Origin: Armatimonadaceae bacterium
Lineage (GTDB): Bacteria; Armatimonadota; Armatimonadia; Armatimonadales; Armatimonadaceae
DNA: 15,864 nucleotides
Reading direction: 5' to 3'
NCBI GenBank assembly: GCA_030446525.1
Contig: JAUJNC010000102.1
Coordinates: 1 to 15,864 of the forward strand
In this document: piece by piece, positions 1 to 6,743 of the stretch
Position numbering within the stretch: the stretch's first letter is position 1
How the letters are laid out: each line of letters opens with the position of its first letter
Notes under the pieces: model-generated
Databases searched by the model: none
What the model was told of the DNA's origin: nothing
The model's input: the letters and a program-made list of their open reading frames with translations, nothing else
Position numbers and translations under genes: made by a program

Positions 1-1516
1 GGTGGTCGTAGAGTTCGGCGGCCACACGCGCTTTGTCGGCGACCCGGACCCATTCGGTGAAGCGGTAGCGGTCGGTGCGCATCGAGTAGCCCATGATCCG
101 CTCGCCCCGCGAGGACGCGCCGCCCCCGCCCCCGCCGCCCGCCCCGCGCGGGTACTGGCTGAAGGCGGCCGGCTTGGTGGGCGCGGCCGGATCGCTCGTG
201 ACGGGCACGAGACTTATGCCGGCCAGACCCGCCGGGATCGGCAGACCGGCCGCCTCGCACAGCGTCGGGTACACGTCCACGAACTCGGCCAGCGCGCTCG
301 TTTTCCGGTTCGGCGCTTTCTGGCCGGGGATGCTGAGGATCAGCGGCGCGCGCGTCGCCAGCTCGAAGTTGGTGTGCTTGCACCACAGACCGTGCTCGCC
401 CAGCTGCCACCCGTGATCGCCCCACACCACCACCACGGTGTTGCCCGCGAGGCCGAGGCGCTCCTGCGCGTCCAGAACCCGGCCGATCTGGGCGTCGGTG
501 TAGGAGGCGGCGGCGTAGTAGCCGCGGACCAGCTCGCGCGCCTTGTCGTCCCCGAGCGGCGCCTCGCCGCCGGAGATGTCGCTGTAGCTTATCAGCTCGC
601 CCCAGTTGGTCAGCGCCAGGGCCGGCGCGTTCCGGTGCGGGCGCTGGTTCGCGGCGATCTTGACGGTTTCGGGCGGGTACAGGTCGTAGTATTTTCGGGG
701 GGCGACGAACGGCAGGTGCGGCTTGCGGAAACCGGCGGCCAGGAAGAACGGTTTGTTTTTGCTGGCGTGCAGCGCCGCGATCACCGCGTCCGCGATCTTG
801 CCGTCGCCCAGCGCCGTGTCCGCGACATCGAGGGCGGCCCAGGACGGCTTCTTTGCGGCGCTTGCCGCACCGCCGTTGTCCTCGTCAGCCGCCGCCGGGG
901 CCGCCGCAGCGGCGCCCTGGTTCAAAGCGGCGGGAAACACGCCCCGCGCGCCGGGGGGAGCGCCGGCCCCGCCGCGCGCGAGCTGGGACGGCGCGCTCCA
1001 CGAGGGCGGGTCGTCCAGGCCGCCGTGGTAGATTTTGCCGAAGCTTTGCGTGAAGTAGCCGTTGTTCTTGAAGAGCTGCGGCAGTGTCACCGCGTCGGGC
1101 AGGCCGGCTTTGCGGAAGTGGGTTCGGAGGTCGTACACGCGCGTGGTGTCGGGCCGCTGCCCGGTCAGCAGGCTGGTGCGGCTCGGGGAGCAAACCGCCT
1201 GCTGGCAGTAGGCGCGCAGGAACGTCGTGCCGCGCGCGGCCAGCTTATCCAGGTGGGGCGATTTGATGGGCCCGCCATAGGCGCCAAAGGACGGCCGCAG
1301 ATCGTCCACGGCGATGAACAGCACGTTCAGCGGCTTCTTCGCGGGCGCGCCGTAGCTGCCCAGTTCGGGGCGCAGGTCGTCGGACAGGAGGAACAGCACG
1401 TTCGGCCGGCGCGGCGCCGGCGGCGCGGCTTGCTGCGCGCGCGCGGGCGCTGCGGCGGCGAGGGCGGCGGCGACGAGCGCCAGCGCGGCGGCGAAGGCGT
1501 GTGCTCCTGCTTTCAT
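1..1516 (-). CDS. Secreted iduronate-2-sulfatase-like sulfatase, C-terminus cut by window edge
   Basis: Formylglycine-dependent sulfatase that should hydrolyse sulfate esters on a glycan outside the cytoplasm. The frame is open for 505 codons and runs off the left edge. Residues 1-27 form a signal peptide ending PARA. The active-site motif CSPSR is at 109-113 (Cys109 would become formylglycine), followed by LLTG. A metal-binding GDHG with LGEHGLW and Lys380 lies near 367-380. The late motif MGYSMRTDRYRFTEW and a terminal ELYDH are typical of the iduronate-2-sulfatase group, so only a short tail is missing. The start is fixed by AAGGAG 4 nt upstream, placed inside the last codons of the preceding sulfatase; its ATG overlaps that gene's TGA as ATGA, implying translational coupling. 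Oddities are a duplicated N-terminal metal-binding strand (residues 39-88), an Ala/Gly/Pro-rich loop (about 180-225) and a glycine run near 459-465. The substrate cannot be told from sequence. Confidence 0.93.
   Translation of the reverse strand, partial: MKAGAHAFAAALALVAAALAAAAPARAQQAAPPAPRRPNVLFLLSDDLRPELGSYGAPAKKPLNVLFIAVDDLRPSFGAYGGPIKSPHLDKLAARGTTFLRAYCQQAVCSPSRTSLLTGQRPDTTRVYDLRTHFRKAGLPDAVTLPQLFKNNGYFTQSFGKIYHGGLDDPPSWSAPSQLARGGAGAPPGARGVFPAALNQGAAAAAPAAADEDNGGAASAAKKPSWAALDVADTALGDGKIADAVIAALHASKNKPFFLAAGFRKPHLPFVAPRKYYDLYPPETVKIAANQRPHRNAPALALTNWGELISYSDISGGEAPLGDDKARELVRGYYAAASYTDAQIGRVLDAQERLGLAGNTVVVVWGDHGWQLGEHGLWCKHTNFELATRAPLILSIPGQKAPNRKTSALAEFVDVYPTLCEAAGLPIPAGLAGISLVPVTSDPAAPTKPAAFSQYPRGAGGGGGGGASSRGERIMGYSMRTDRYRFTEWVRVADKARVAAELYDH
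1253..1402 (-). repeat. In-frame tandem duplication of 25 codons in the sulfatase N-terminus
   Basis: Two adjacent 75-bp units (1402-1328 and 1327-1253) encode residues 39-63 and 64-88. Unit 1 begins NVLFLLSDDLRPELGSYG and unit 2 [18 protein letters not shown]. Both start with the same 12 bases, and both carry the Asp-Asp pair that in sulfatases helps bind the catalytic calcium. A normal sulfatase has this strand once, directly before the segment leading to CxPSR. The copies have diverged at the third base and at several residues, so the event is not brand new, or it arose by recombination between paralogues. Confidence 0.85.
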
Positions 1517-2907
1517 TTTTCTCCTTCTTCCCCGGCGGCGTAGCCGGCGTTCCGGTAGTGGGGGTCGGCGTCCGGCCCGTAGCCCAGCGCCCGGCGGCGG
1601 GCGCGGAAGGCGGCGAGCGCGCGGCGGTGGCGCGGGTCGTCCAGGTGGTTGCGGGTTTCGCCGGGATCCTGCTCCAGGTCGAACAACACCTCGGGCATCG
1701 CCTCGCCGTAGTACTGGTACTTCAGGTGGCCGCGCTTGATCATCAGGTTGGTTTTACCGAACTGCGACACGGTCTCGTCGTCCCAGCCGGCGCCGTCCCC
1801 CCGGAGCAGCGGGACCAGGCTGCGGCTGTCGAGGCCCGGCGGGACCGGCAGGCCGGCCAGATCGCACAGCGTCGCGAACAGGTCGCACAGGTTCACGTTC
1901 TCCCCGACGACCCGCCCGCCCGTGAAGCTCTTGGGCCAGCGGATGACGAGCGGCACGCGCGCCGACGCCTCGTAGAACTGCGTCTTTTCCCAGATCCCGT
2001 GCTCGCCGAGCATGTCGCCGTGGTCGGAGGTGTACACGATGATCCAGTCGTCCAGGTTTTGCCCGACGTGTTCGAGCGTCCGCAGGAGCCGGCCGAAGTG
2101 GGCGTCCGCGGTCTCGATCATGCCGTAGTACGCGGCGGTGGCGCGGCGGACATCGCGCTCGGACGCCTGCACCGGCGGGCCCGCCTGCGTTTTGCCCAGC
2201 TTCGGGTGGTCCGCCGGCCGGTCTAAAAAGACGGGCACGCGGTTCAGGTAGTAGTTGAACTTCGCCTCGTCGGTGAGGAACGGGTAGTGCGGCTGCAACA
2301 GGCTCAGCTTCAGCAGCAGCGGGCGGTGCGCGCCGGGCCGGTCGTAGAACGGGTCACAAAAATACTGCTCGGCGAACTCGACCGCCGCCTCGGTCGCCCG
2401 CGCGTCGAAGCGCTGGTACGGCCCCGCGCCGACGCCGGCGCGCTCGACCTCCTTCTGGTTGGACCACTTGCCCGTGCCCGGGAGGGGCCGGTAGCGGGCG
2501 AGGGCTTCCGGATCCGCGCCGTCCAGGAAGCGGTCGCTCACATCGCAGTCCGGCGCCACGCGCCTGGTCCAGCCCTGCATCTGGTCCGGCCCCAGGTGGT
2601 GCAGCTTGCCCGCGCAGACCGTCCGGTACGCGTGCTGGGCGAAGCGCCGGGCCCACGTCAGGGAAAACGGCGGCAGGTCGTCGCCGTAGACCAGGCAGCC
2701 GCAGGTTTTGGGGAGCTGCCCGGTCATCAGGCACTGCCGGCCCGGCACGCAGATGGGCGAGGGCGTGTAGGCGTTGGCGAACACGACGCCGGTGCGCGCG
2801 AGCTCGTCGAGGACGGGCGTGCGCACGACGGTGTCGCCCGCCCAACCGGCGACGTCGGCGCGGTGCTCGTCGCTCATCAGAAACAGGATGTTGGGTCGCT
2901 GGCTCAT
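1513..2907 (-). CDS. Choline-sulfatase-like cytoplasmic sulfatase
   Basis: A 464-residue type I sulfatase with no signal peptide: MSQRPNILFLMSDEHRAD begins directly with the catalytic domain, so the enzyme should act in the cytoplasm. The active-site motif is CVPGR at 53-57; Cys53 is the formylglycine precursor, and the usual Ser at the fourth position is Gly. KLHHLGPDQMQGW (about 101-113) resembles the corresponding part of choline sulfatases (BetC). SDHGD at 294-298 with LGEHGIWEK (Lys308) supplies the remaining metal and substrate residues. LFDLEQDPGETRNH near the end is the usual sulfatase tail. No strong Shine-Dalgarno sequence precedes the ATG. The last codons contain the ribosome binding site of the next sulfatase and the stop overlaps its start. 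Many unrelated substrates are used by BetC-like sulfatases, so choline sulfate is not implied; a small intracellular sulfated sugar fits the context better. Confidence 0.93.
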   Translation of the reverse strand: MSQRPNILFLMSDEHRADVAGWAGDTVVRTPVLDELARTGVVFANAYTPSPICVPGRQCLMTGQLPKTCGCLVYGDDLPPFSLTWARRFAQHAYRTVCAGKLHHLGPDQMQGWTRRVAPDCDVSDRFLDGADPEALARYRPLPGTGKWSNQKEVERAGVGAGPYQRFDARATEAAVEFAEQYFCDPFYDRPGAHRPLLLKLSLLQPHYPFLTDEAKFNYYLNRVPVFLDRPADHPKLGKTQAGPPVQASERDVRRATAAYYGMIETADAHFGRLLRTLEHVGQNLDDWIIVYTSDHGDMLGEHGIWEKTQFYEASARVPLVIRWPKSFTGGRVVGENVNLCDLFATLCDLAGLPVPPGLDSRSLVPLLRGDGAGWDDETVSQFGKTNLMIKRGHLKYQYYGEAMPEVLFDLEQDPGETRNHLDDPRHRRALAAFRARRRALGYGPDADPHYRNAGYAAGEEGEK

Positions 2908-2926
2908 GCCCGACTCACTTTTCGCG

Positions 2927-2939
2927 TTGAGCGCGTCAA
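2927..2939. promoter_or_regulatory. Imperfect palindrome, possible operator upstream of the BetC-like sulfatase
   Basis: TTGA and TCAA arms flank GCGCG 20 bp upstream of the sulfatase ATG at 2907, in a 90-bp gap after the second pseudopilin gene. The arms are only 4 bp. The size and central CG-containing core would suit a LacI-family site, but this is weak evidence and no second copy was found near the lacI-type gene. The rest of the gap shows no clear promoter or intrinsic terminator. Confidence 0.2.
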
Positions 2940-2997
2940 TGCTAAGCTAGCCCGACCGGTCCGGCGGCCAGCTGGCATGGCTCTTAAATATGGGCAC

Positions 2998-3837
2998 TTA
3001 CTGGTTGTCCCAGCTGTTCTTCGGATCGCCGTAGGGCCATCCGCCCTGACGTGACGGCGAGACCCCCAGAAACGCCGTGATCTTGCTCCACTTGGCGTGG
3101 CCGTCGCAGTAGATGACGTTCAGGCCGCCGTTGTGGCGCGGGACGGGACGGCGCTGCCGGTTCTGGTCGAGGGTGGCGTAGTTCACGGCATAATTGCCGC
3201 TGCTGTCGGGCGCCCAGGGGCCCGGCGTGTAAACGTTGTGGTTGGACGGTATGTTCTCGTAGCGGTTCCACTCTTCCGGCAGGTAGTTCACCTCGGCGAA
3301 CGATGCGTCCCGCAGCTGGGACGCCTCGCACACGATGAACGTGCCCGCGGAATCCGGGATCTCCGCCAGACTCTTCGGGGCGCCGAACGACATCAGGTTC
3401 TGGTTGGCCCCGTAGCCGCCCGCGCTGGTCGGCCCCGGCGTCTTCGGGGGCGAGGAGCCGATGGCCGCATCGAAGGTCGGGACGAACCCGGCGGGGCTGG
3501 TTTTGCTGGGGCAGGCGAAGACGGCAACGCTCTTCACGTATGGGTGGACATCCCGGTACCAGCGGCTTCCGAAGGGGCCATTGGCGTTCACATAGTTCCA
3601 GCCGCCCCGCGGGAGCATCTCGTCGTAGTCCTGGATGTACTGGTAGATGGCCAGGCCGAGCTGCTTGGTGTTGGACAGGCACGACGCCTGCCGCGCCTTC
3701 TCCCGGGCCTGTGCGAAGACGGGAAAAAGGACGGCGGCGAGGATCGAGATGATCGCGATCACCACGAGCAGCTCGATCAGGGTAAAGGCGACGCATTTAC
3801 CCGGGGTGAAGCCCTGTCGCCTGATGAACGGTGTCAT
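2998..3837 (-). CDS. DUF1559 pseudopilin with H-X9-DG motif (279 aa)
   Basis: A type IV pilin-like secreted protein. The short basic leader is followed by [19 protein letters not shown]: the N-methylation and processing motif with Phe18 as the probable first mature residue, Glu22 as the conserved Glu5, and a hydrophobic helix to about residue 40. [16 protein letters not shown] follows, a signature of DUF1559 proteins. Near the C-terminus His235 and DG (245-246) in [17 protein letters not shown] give the H-X9-DG motif exactly. I chose ATG 3837 rather than the upstream in-frame ATG at 3906 because GGAAGGAGGG lies just before it. The residue before the cleavage site is Ala rather than the usual Gly. 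It follows a paralogous gene by 112 bp containing two hairpins. No function is established for such proteins; they may form minor pseudopili or cell-surface binding structures. Its place between a sugar-type regulator and sulfatases suggests a role in handling the same substrate (inference). Confidence 0.93.
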   Translation of the reverse strand: MTPFIRRQGFTPGKCVAFTLIELLVVIAIISILAAVLFPVFAQAREKARQASCLSNTKQLGLAIYQYIQDYDEMLPRGGWNYVNANGPFGSRWYRDVHPYVKSVAVFACPSKTSPAGFVPTFDAAIGSSPPKTPGPTSAGGYGANQNLMSFGAPKSLAEIPDSAGTFIVCEASQLRDASFAEVNYLPEEWNRYENIPSNHNVYTPGPWAPDSSGNYAVNYATLDQNRQRRPVPRHNGGLNVIYCDGHAKWSKITAFLGVSPSRQGGWPYGDPKNSWDNQ

Positions 3838-3842
3838 GGTTC

Positions 3843-3850
3843 CCTCCTTC
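3843..3850 (-). promoter_or_regulatory. Strong ribosome binding site that decides the pseudopilin start
   Basis: On the minus strand GAAGGAGG sits 5 nt before ATG 3837. It fixes the start there and excludes the longer in-frame extension from 3906, whose extra 23 residues read through the hairpin leader. Confidence 0.8.
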
Positions 3851-3869
3851 CGGACCGACACCGGTCCGG
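3850..3869 (-). other. GC-rich hairpin immediately upstream of the pseudopilin ribosome binding site
   Basis: A perfect 8-bp inverted repeat, CCGGACCG and CGGTCCGG, encloses a 4-nt loop. On the mRNA the stem abuts the Shine-Dalgarno sequence (3843-3850). There is no U-tract, so it does not look like an intrinsic terminator. A translational control element or a stabiliser of a processed mRNA end is possible (inference). Confidence 0.6.
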
Positions 3870-3885
3870 GTGTACAAACCGGTGC

Positions 3886-3903
3886 CGGCTCGAAGACGAG
3901 CCG
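3886..3903 (-). other. Second GC-rich hairpin between the two pseudopilin genes
   Basis: A perfect 7-bp inverted repeat, CGGCTCG and CGAGCCG, encloses a 4-nt loop; it lies 16 bp upstream (in the direction of transcription) of the first hairpin. Again no U-tract follows. Two strong stems in a 112-bp gap suggest an RNA-level element such as differential expression of the two pilins after processing, but this is not shown. Confidence 0.55.
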
Positions 3904-3949
3904 CAACGGATGCTGTGATCACGCTGAACTGGCCCCTGGAGCGACCCCG

Positions 3950-4708
3950 CTACGGCGTCGGCCGGAACGTGGGGTTCTGCTTCGAGGTGGCCAGGGGGGT
4001 CACGTTGTTGTAAACGGAGGCGCTGAAATCCTTATCCCGGCTCTTGTACCACTTGGCGTGGCCGTCCGCGAACGTGAAGTTGACGCCCTCTTGATGCCGC
4101 AGGCCCGCCCCGTTGGGGATCTTCGCCAAGCCGGGATCGGTGCAGCCCGGGGAACCCATGGCGCCGCCCCCCTGTGTATTGCAGCCGTTGCTATGGTAGC
4201 GCGCCGTGGTGTCGTCGCGGCCGGTGCCGGAGTAGCCGCCGTCGCCGTTCATGACCGTGAGCGAGGGGGCTTCCAGGCTGGCCAGGCTCAGGCGCACGAA
4301 CCCGGTCGGGTTCCCCAGGGACGCGTTGTACCAGTAGTCGGTGTAGCCGCCGGCGTTAGGATCGGCGCCCGGACGGCGAGCCTCGCTCGGGCACTGGAAG
4401 ACCTGTGTGCTCTTGATGTACGGCTGGATCGCGTCCGCCCACCCGTAGGGAGGGCCGGCGGGGTTGAGGATCCGCGGCGGATACGTCTCGTCGTAGTCCT
4501 GGATGTACTGCGTGATGCCTAACCCGATCTGCTTGAGGTTGCTGATGCAGGACGCCTGCCGGGCCTTCTCCCGTGCCTGGGCGAAGACGGGGAACAGGAT
4601 GGCAGCGAGGATCGCTATTATCGCTATCACGACGAGCAGCTCGATGAGGGTAAATGCGGAGCATTTGCCCGGGGTGAATCCCATGGACCTTGTCCAATGT
4701 CGCTTCAT
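3950..4708 (-). CDS. DUF1559 pseudopilin with H-X9-DG motif (252 aa)
   Basis: A paralogue of the neighbouring 279-residue pseudopilin. The leader ends GFTPGKCSA, then [18 protein letters not shown] gives the processing site (Phe19, conserved Glu23) and the membrane helix, followed by [27 protein letters not shown] marks the start of the DUF1559 globular part. His205 and DG (215-216) in [19 protein letters not shown] form the H-X9-DG motif. AAAGGAGAG upstream of ATG 4708 supports this start. The gene lies 60 bp after the LacI-type regulator and 112 bp before the second pseudopilin, so co-transcription is likely. The two pilins share the unusual leader sequence GFTPGKC almost exactly but have little in common between residues 80 and 195, as expected if the exposed domains differ in what they contact. 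Function is not established for the family. Confidence 0.93.
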   Translation of the reverse strand: MKRHWTRSMGFTPGKCSAFTLIELLVVIAIIAILAAILFPVFAQAREKARQASCISNLKQIGLGITQYIQDYDETYPPRILNPAGPPYGWADAIQPYIKSTQVFQCPSEARRPGADPNAGGYTDYWYNASLGNPTGFVRLSLASLEAPSLTVMNGDGGYSGTGRDDTTARYHSNGCNTQGGGAMGSPGCTDPGLAKIPNGAGLRHQEGVNFTFADGHAKWYKSRDKDFSASVYNNVTPLATSKQNPTFRPTP

Positions 4709-4768
4709 TGCTTTCTCTCCTTTCCGAGTTTAACGGATACCTACCCGCCCGTTCCTGCCGATCCACAC

Positions 4769-5851
4769 TCAGGAGTCCCGCACGCGGGGCGGGGCCGTAC
4801 TCCGACGGACCACAAGCTCCGTGACGGGAACGGCCACGCGGCAGGCCTCCATCGGCGCGCCCCGCATCCGGCGCAGCAGCGCGCGCAGGGCCTCCCGCCC
4901 TACTTCCTTCAAAGGAACCTTCACCGTGGTGAGGGGCGGGTTCACGTACTGCGCCACGGAAATGTCGTCCACGCCGACCACGGACAGATCCTCCGGCACA
5001 CGCCAGCGTGCGGCCGGCGCCGCCGCGATCACGCCCACGGCGAGATTGTCATTGGCGCAAAAGGCGGCGGTGGCTGGATCCGGAAGGTCGCGCCAGGCGG
5101 CCACGGCCTGCGCCGCCTGAGGGCTGTTGTCATACCAGGAGCCGCCGGAGGCGAGGAGGGCGGGGTCATACGCACCGCGGGCCGTGAGCCACCGGATGTA
5201 GCCGTCACGCCGCTGGACCGCGATGGCATCCGGCTGTGAAGGGTTTACCGGCCCGGCCAGGTGCGCGATGCGCCGGTGCCCCAACGCCCACAGATGAGAC
5301 AGCGCCAGATCCACCGTGTCGCTCTCGCTGGCATGGACCGCCCCGGAGCCTGCGGGCAGATCAAGAAAGCGGTTGAGGATCACGACGGGCATGCCGGCGG
5401 CAAGGATCGCCTCGATCCGCCGGTGCTGATAATCCGCATTGAAGATCAAGCCGTCCACCCGCCCGTCCAGCATAACATCCACGCTCCCGTCGCGGGGGGC
5501 GTTACTGCGAATCGACTCCGGGTAATGCAGGAGCAGATAGTCCTGGGCATCCGCCTCCTTGCTGATGCCGCGCCAGAGACCTTCAAAAAACTCGTTGGGC
5601 CGGTCCTCAGGGATGTCAAAGGAGCTGGCCATGCAGACGCCGATGGTGCGGGTGGCGCGCTGATGCAGGCTGCGCGACAGGGAGTTGGGGGTGTAATGCA
5701 GGGCCGAGACGGCAGCGCGGATGCGCCGGGCGGTCTCGGCCGAGCAGACGTTCTCGCGCCCGCTGACGAAGTTAGACACGGTTGTTGTCGAGACCCCCGC
5801 GCGCGCGGCGACGTCTTTGATGGTGGATTTACGGAACGGTCGCACCGGCAT
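4769..5851 (-). CDS. LacI-family transcriptional regulator
   Basis: A 360-residue DNA-binding regulator of the LacI/GalR family. The N-terminal helix-turn-helix is at residues 9-35 (STIKDVAARAGVSTTTVSNF), followed by the hinge region LHYTPNSLSRSL (51-62). From residue 69 comes a periplasmic-binding-like effector domain, with landmarks IGVCMASS, VDGLIFNA, LGHRRIAHLAGP, FCANDNLAVGVI and LSVVGVDDI. Family members bind a sugar or sugar derivative and release or bind operators accordingly. It is the first gene of the intact downstream block, 60 bp before the pseudopilins, and is separated from the broken operon by an AT-rich spacer. A perfect 10-bp palindrome 41 bp upstream of its ATG could be an autoregulatory operator. 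The start codon has only a weak AAGAG ribosome site, but the HTH begins so soon after it that a later start is unlikely. Confidence 0.95.
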   Translation of the reverse strand: MPVRPFRKSTIKDVAARAGVSTTTVSNFVSGRENVCSAETARRIRAAVSALHYTPNSLSRSLHQRATRTIGVCMASSFDIPEDRPNEFFEGLWRGISKEADAQDYLLLHYPESIRSNAPRDGSVDVMLDGRVDGLIFNADYQHRRIEAILAAGMPVVILNRFLDLPAGSGAVHASESDTVDLALSHLWALGHRRIAHLAGPVNPSQPDAIAVQRRDGYIRWLTARGAYDPALLASGGSWYDNSPQAAQAVAAWRDLPDPATAAFCANDNLAVGVIAAAPAARWRVPEDLSVVGVDDISVAQYVNPPLTTVKVPLKEVGREALRALLRRMRGAPMEACRVAVPVTELVVRRSTAPPRVRDS

Positions 5852-6222
5852 CTCTTCGACTGTGGTAAGCAGCTCCGCTGAAGGCTTTTACTGAAAGCTT
5901 TCGGCAATACGCCAGTCTAGACGGTGTTATGAACTTCGAATCAGCAATGACTGATGCTGGCTGTTAACAAATAATGAACAGGTCGCTTCATTGATAATGC
6001 TCGCTTTGCCAGAGTTCAAGCGAGCGGACAAAACGGATTGCAGTAAAACACGGCCCAGCAGCCAATTTCGGTCATTTTTGAGCAGGCTGGCAGTTCAATT
6101 CATAACACTCTCTAACTACGTCGCCGCTTTTTTTGTCAGAGGTTTCTTGTTTTCGTGCCCGCCGCGGCCCCGGCGCATCCGGGTATGACGGCCGCTATGA
6201 TCCCGCGGCGCGTTGACTTGCG
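5852..6222. other. Comparatively AT-rich intergenic spacer upstream of the LacI-type gene
   Basis: No coding sequence is supported here. Base composition drops clearly from the GC-rich surroundings, especially between about 5880 and 6135, which suits a promoter region for the downstream block. I could not pick a convincing -35/-10 pair on the minus strand. A run of seven T (6128-6134, plus strand) has no matching stem before it. Confidence 0.6.
5893..5902. promoter_or_regulatory. Perfect palindrome, candidate LacI-family operator
   Basis: GAAAGCTTTC is a perfect 10-bp palindrome, 41 bp upstream of the regulator's start codon. The A-rich and T-rich half-sites resemble LacI-family operators, although the centre is GC where CG is more usual. 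Autoregulation is the inference; an isolated 10-bp palindrome could be chance. Confidence 0.3.
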
Positions 6223-6405
6223 TTAGCGCGGCCGGGAGGGCGAGCAGGCGAGAACGCGTTGCGGAAGCGCGCCCTCCTGCGTCAGCCGGTCCAGGTGCGG
6301 GAGTTTGGAACCAGGGAAGCGCGCCGCACCTGCCATCTCGCGCTGCATGACGCCCAGCGCATCCCAGCGCTGGTTGTCGGTGAGGACGAACACGAAGTTG
6401 GGCCG
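6223..6405 (-). pseudogene. N-terminal sulfatase remnant ending at the active-site motif
   Basis: The frame reads RPNFVFVLTDNQRWDALG, then LPHLDRLTQEGA and ACSPSRPR before a stop. It is closely similar, in protein and DNA, to the start of the intact sulfatase at 14298-15854 (RPNFVFVLTDDQRWDALG, PNLDRLAKEGA, CSPSR). Compared with that gene, about 10 residues between EGA and CSPSR are altered or lost and everything after CSPSR is missing. There is no signal peptide: the piece is joined directly to a sulfatase tail. It cannot encode a working enzyme. Confidence 0.8.
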
Positions 6406-6540
6406 CTGGCAGGTACCGGGATCGCCTGCCAGGTTCTTGTACTGGCGCGGAGTCGGTCTCGTGGTCGTACAGCGGCGCCTCGCCGGCGGCTTCCCCACCC
6501 GGTGCAGCGCCAGCTCGGTGCACACGGCCCATCTTGCCCC
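6406..6540 (-). pseudogene. C-terminal sulfatase remnant
   Basis: Two overlapping frames give CTELALHRVGKPP, then GEAPLYDHETD, then RQYKNLAGDPG. These match the last 40 or so residues of iduronate-2-sulfatase-like enzymes (a Thr-Glu motif followed by LYDH and NLAGDP), as in the tails of the two broken sulfatases at 9714-12696. One frameshift lies between YDHETD and RQYKNL. The piece runs straight into an unrelated sulfatase N-terminus without stop, start codon or signal peptide, so a deletion has fused two genes. Confidence 0.7.
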
Positions 6541-6743
6541 AGGACGTGACCTGCGCGCGCCGAACTTCCCCGCCCGCAGAATCTTCCGCCGACGATGATT
6601 TTCGCGTTGCCTTCTTCACTACCGCTCACAGCCAAAACTTCCAGCGTGACGGTGCCGCTGTGTCGTACGGCAAACCAGTCAAAAATCTTGCGGGCGTAAC
6701 TCCCCGCTCTCCATATTTCATGTCGTTCCCCCGCGCGAAGGCG
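6541..6743 (-). other. Unidentified remnant between the GH10 pseudogene and the sulfatase tail
   Basis: After the GH10 stop, one minus-strand frame reads WRAGSYARKIFDWFAVRHSG and then LEVLAVSGSEEGNAKIIVGG, which looks like real protein, perhaps a beta-rich domain. I do not recognise it. A short open frame beginning ATGAAATATGGAGAG overlaps it but is probably out of frame. It continues without a stop into low-complexity sequence before the sulfatase tail. It could be the start of a lost gene or the middle of one truncated on both sides. Confidence 0.45.

Noticed and set aside
2..1543. Long plus-strand open frame of 513 codons
   Set aside because: It is the codon-aligned antisense of the sulfatase on the minus strand; GC-rich codons leave no stops. 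Its protein is low-complexity Arg/Ala/Gly/Val and matches nothing recognisable, whereas the minus strand has all sulfatase motifs.
3838..3906. Longer pseudopilin start at ATG 3906
   Set aside because: It would add 23 residues encoded by the hairpin leader and place the strong GGAAGGAGG inside the gene. ATG 3837 has proper spacing and gives a leader like that of its paralogue.
6128..6134. Run of seven T as a plus-strand terminator
   Set aside because: No stable stem precedes it, and no plus-strand gene ends there.
5991..6188. Small plus-strand frame of 65 codons with a hydrophobic stretch in the intergenic spacer
   Set aside because: No good ribosome site, no recognisable motif, and its 3' end runs into the sulfatase remnant region. 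Chance is likely in an AT-richer spacer.
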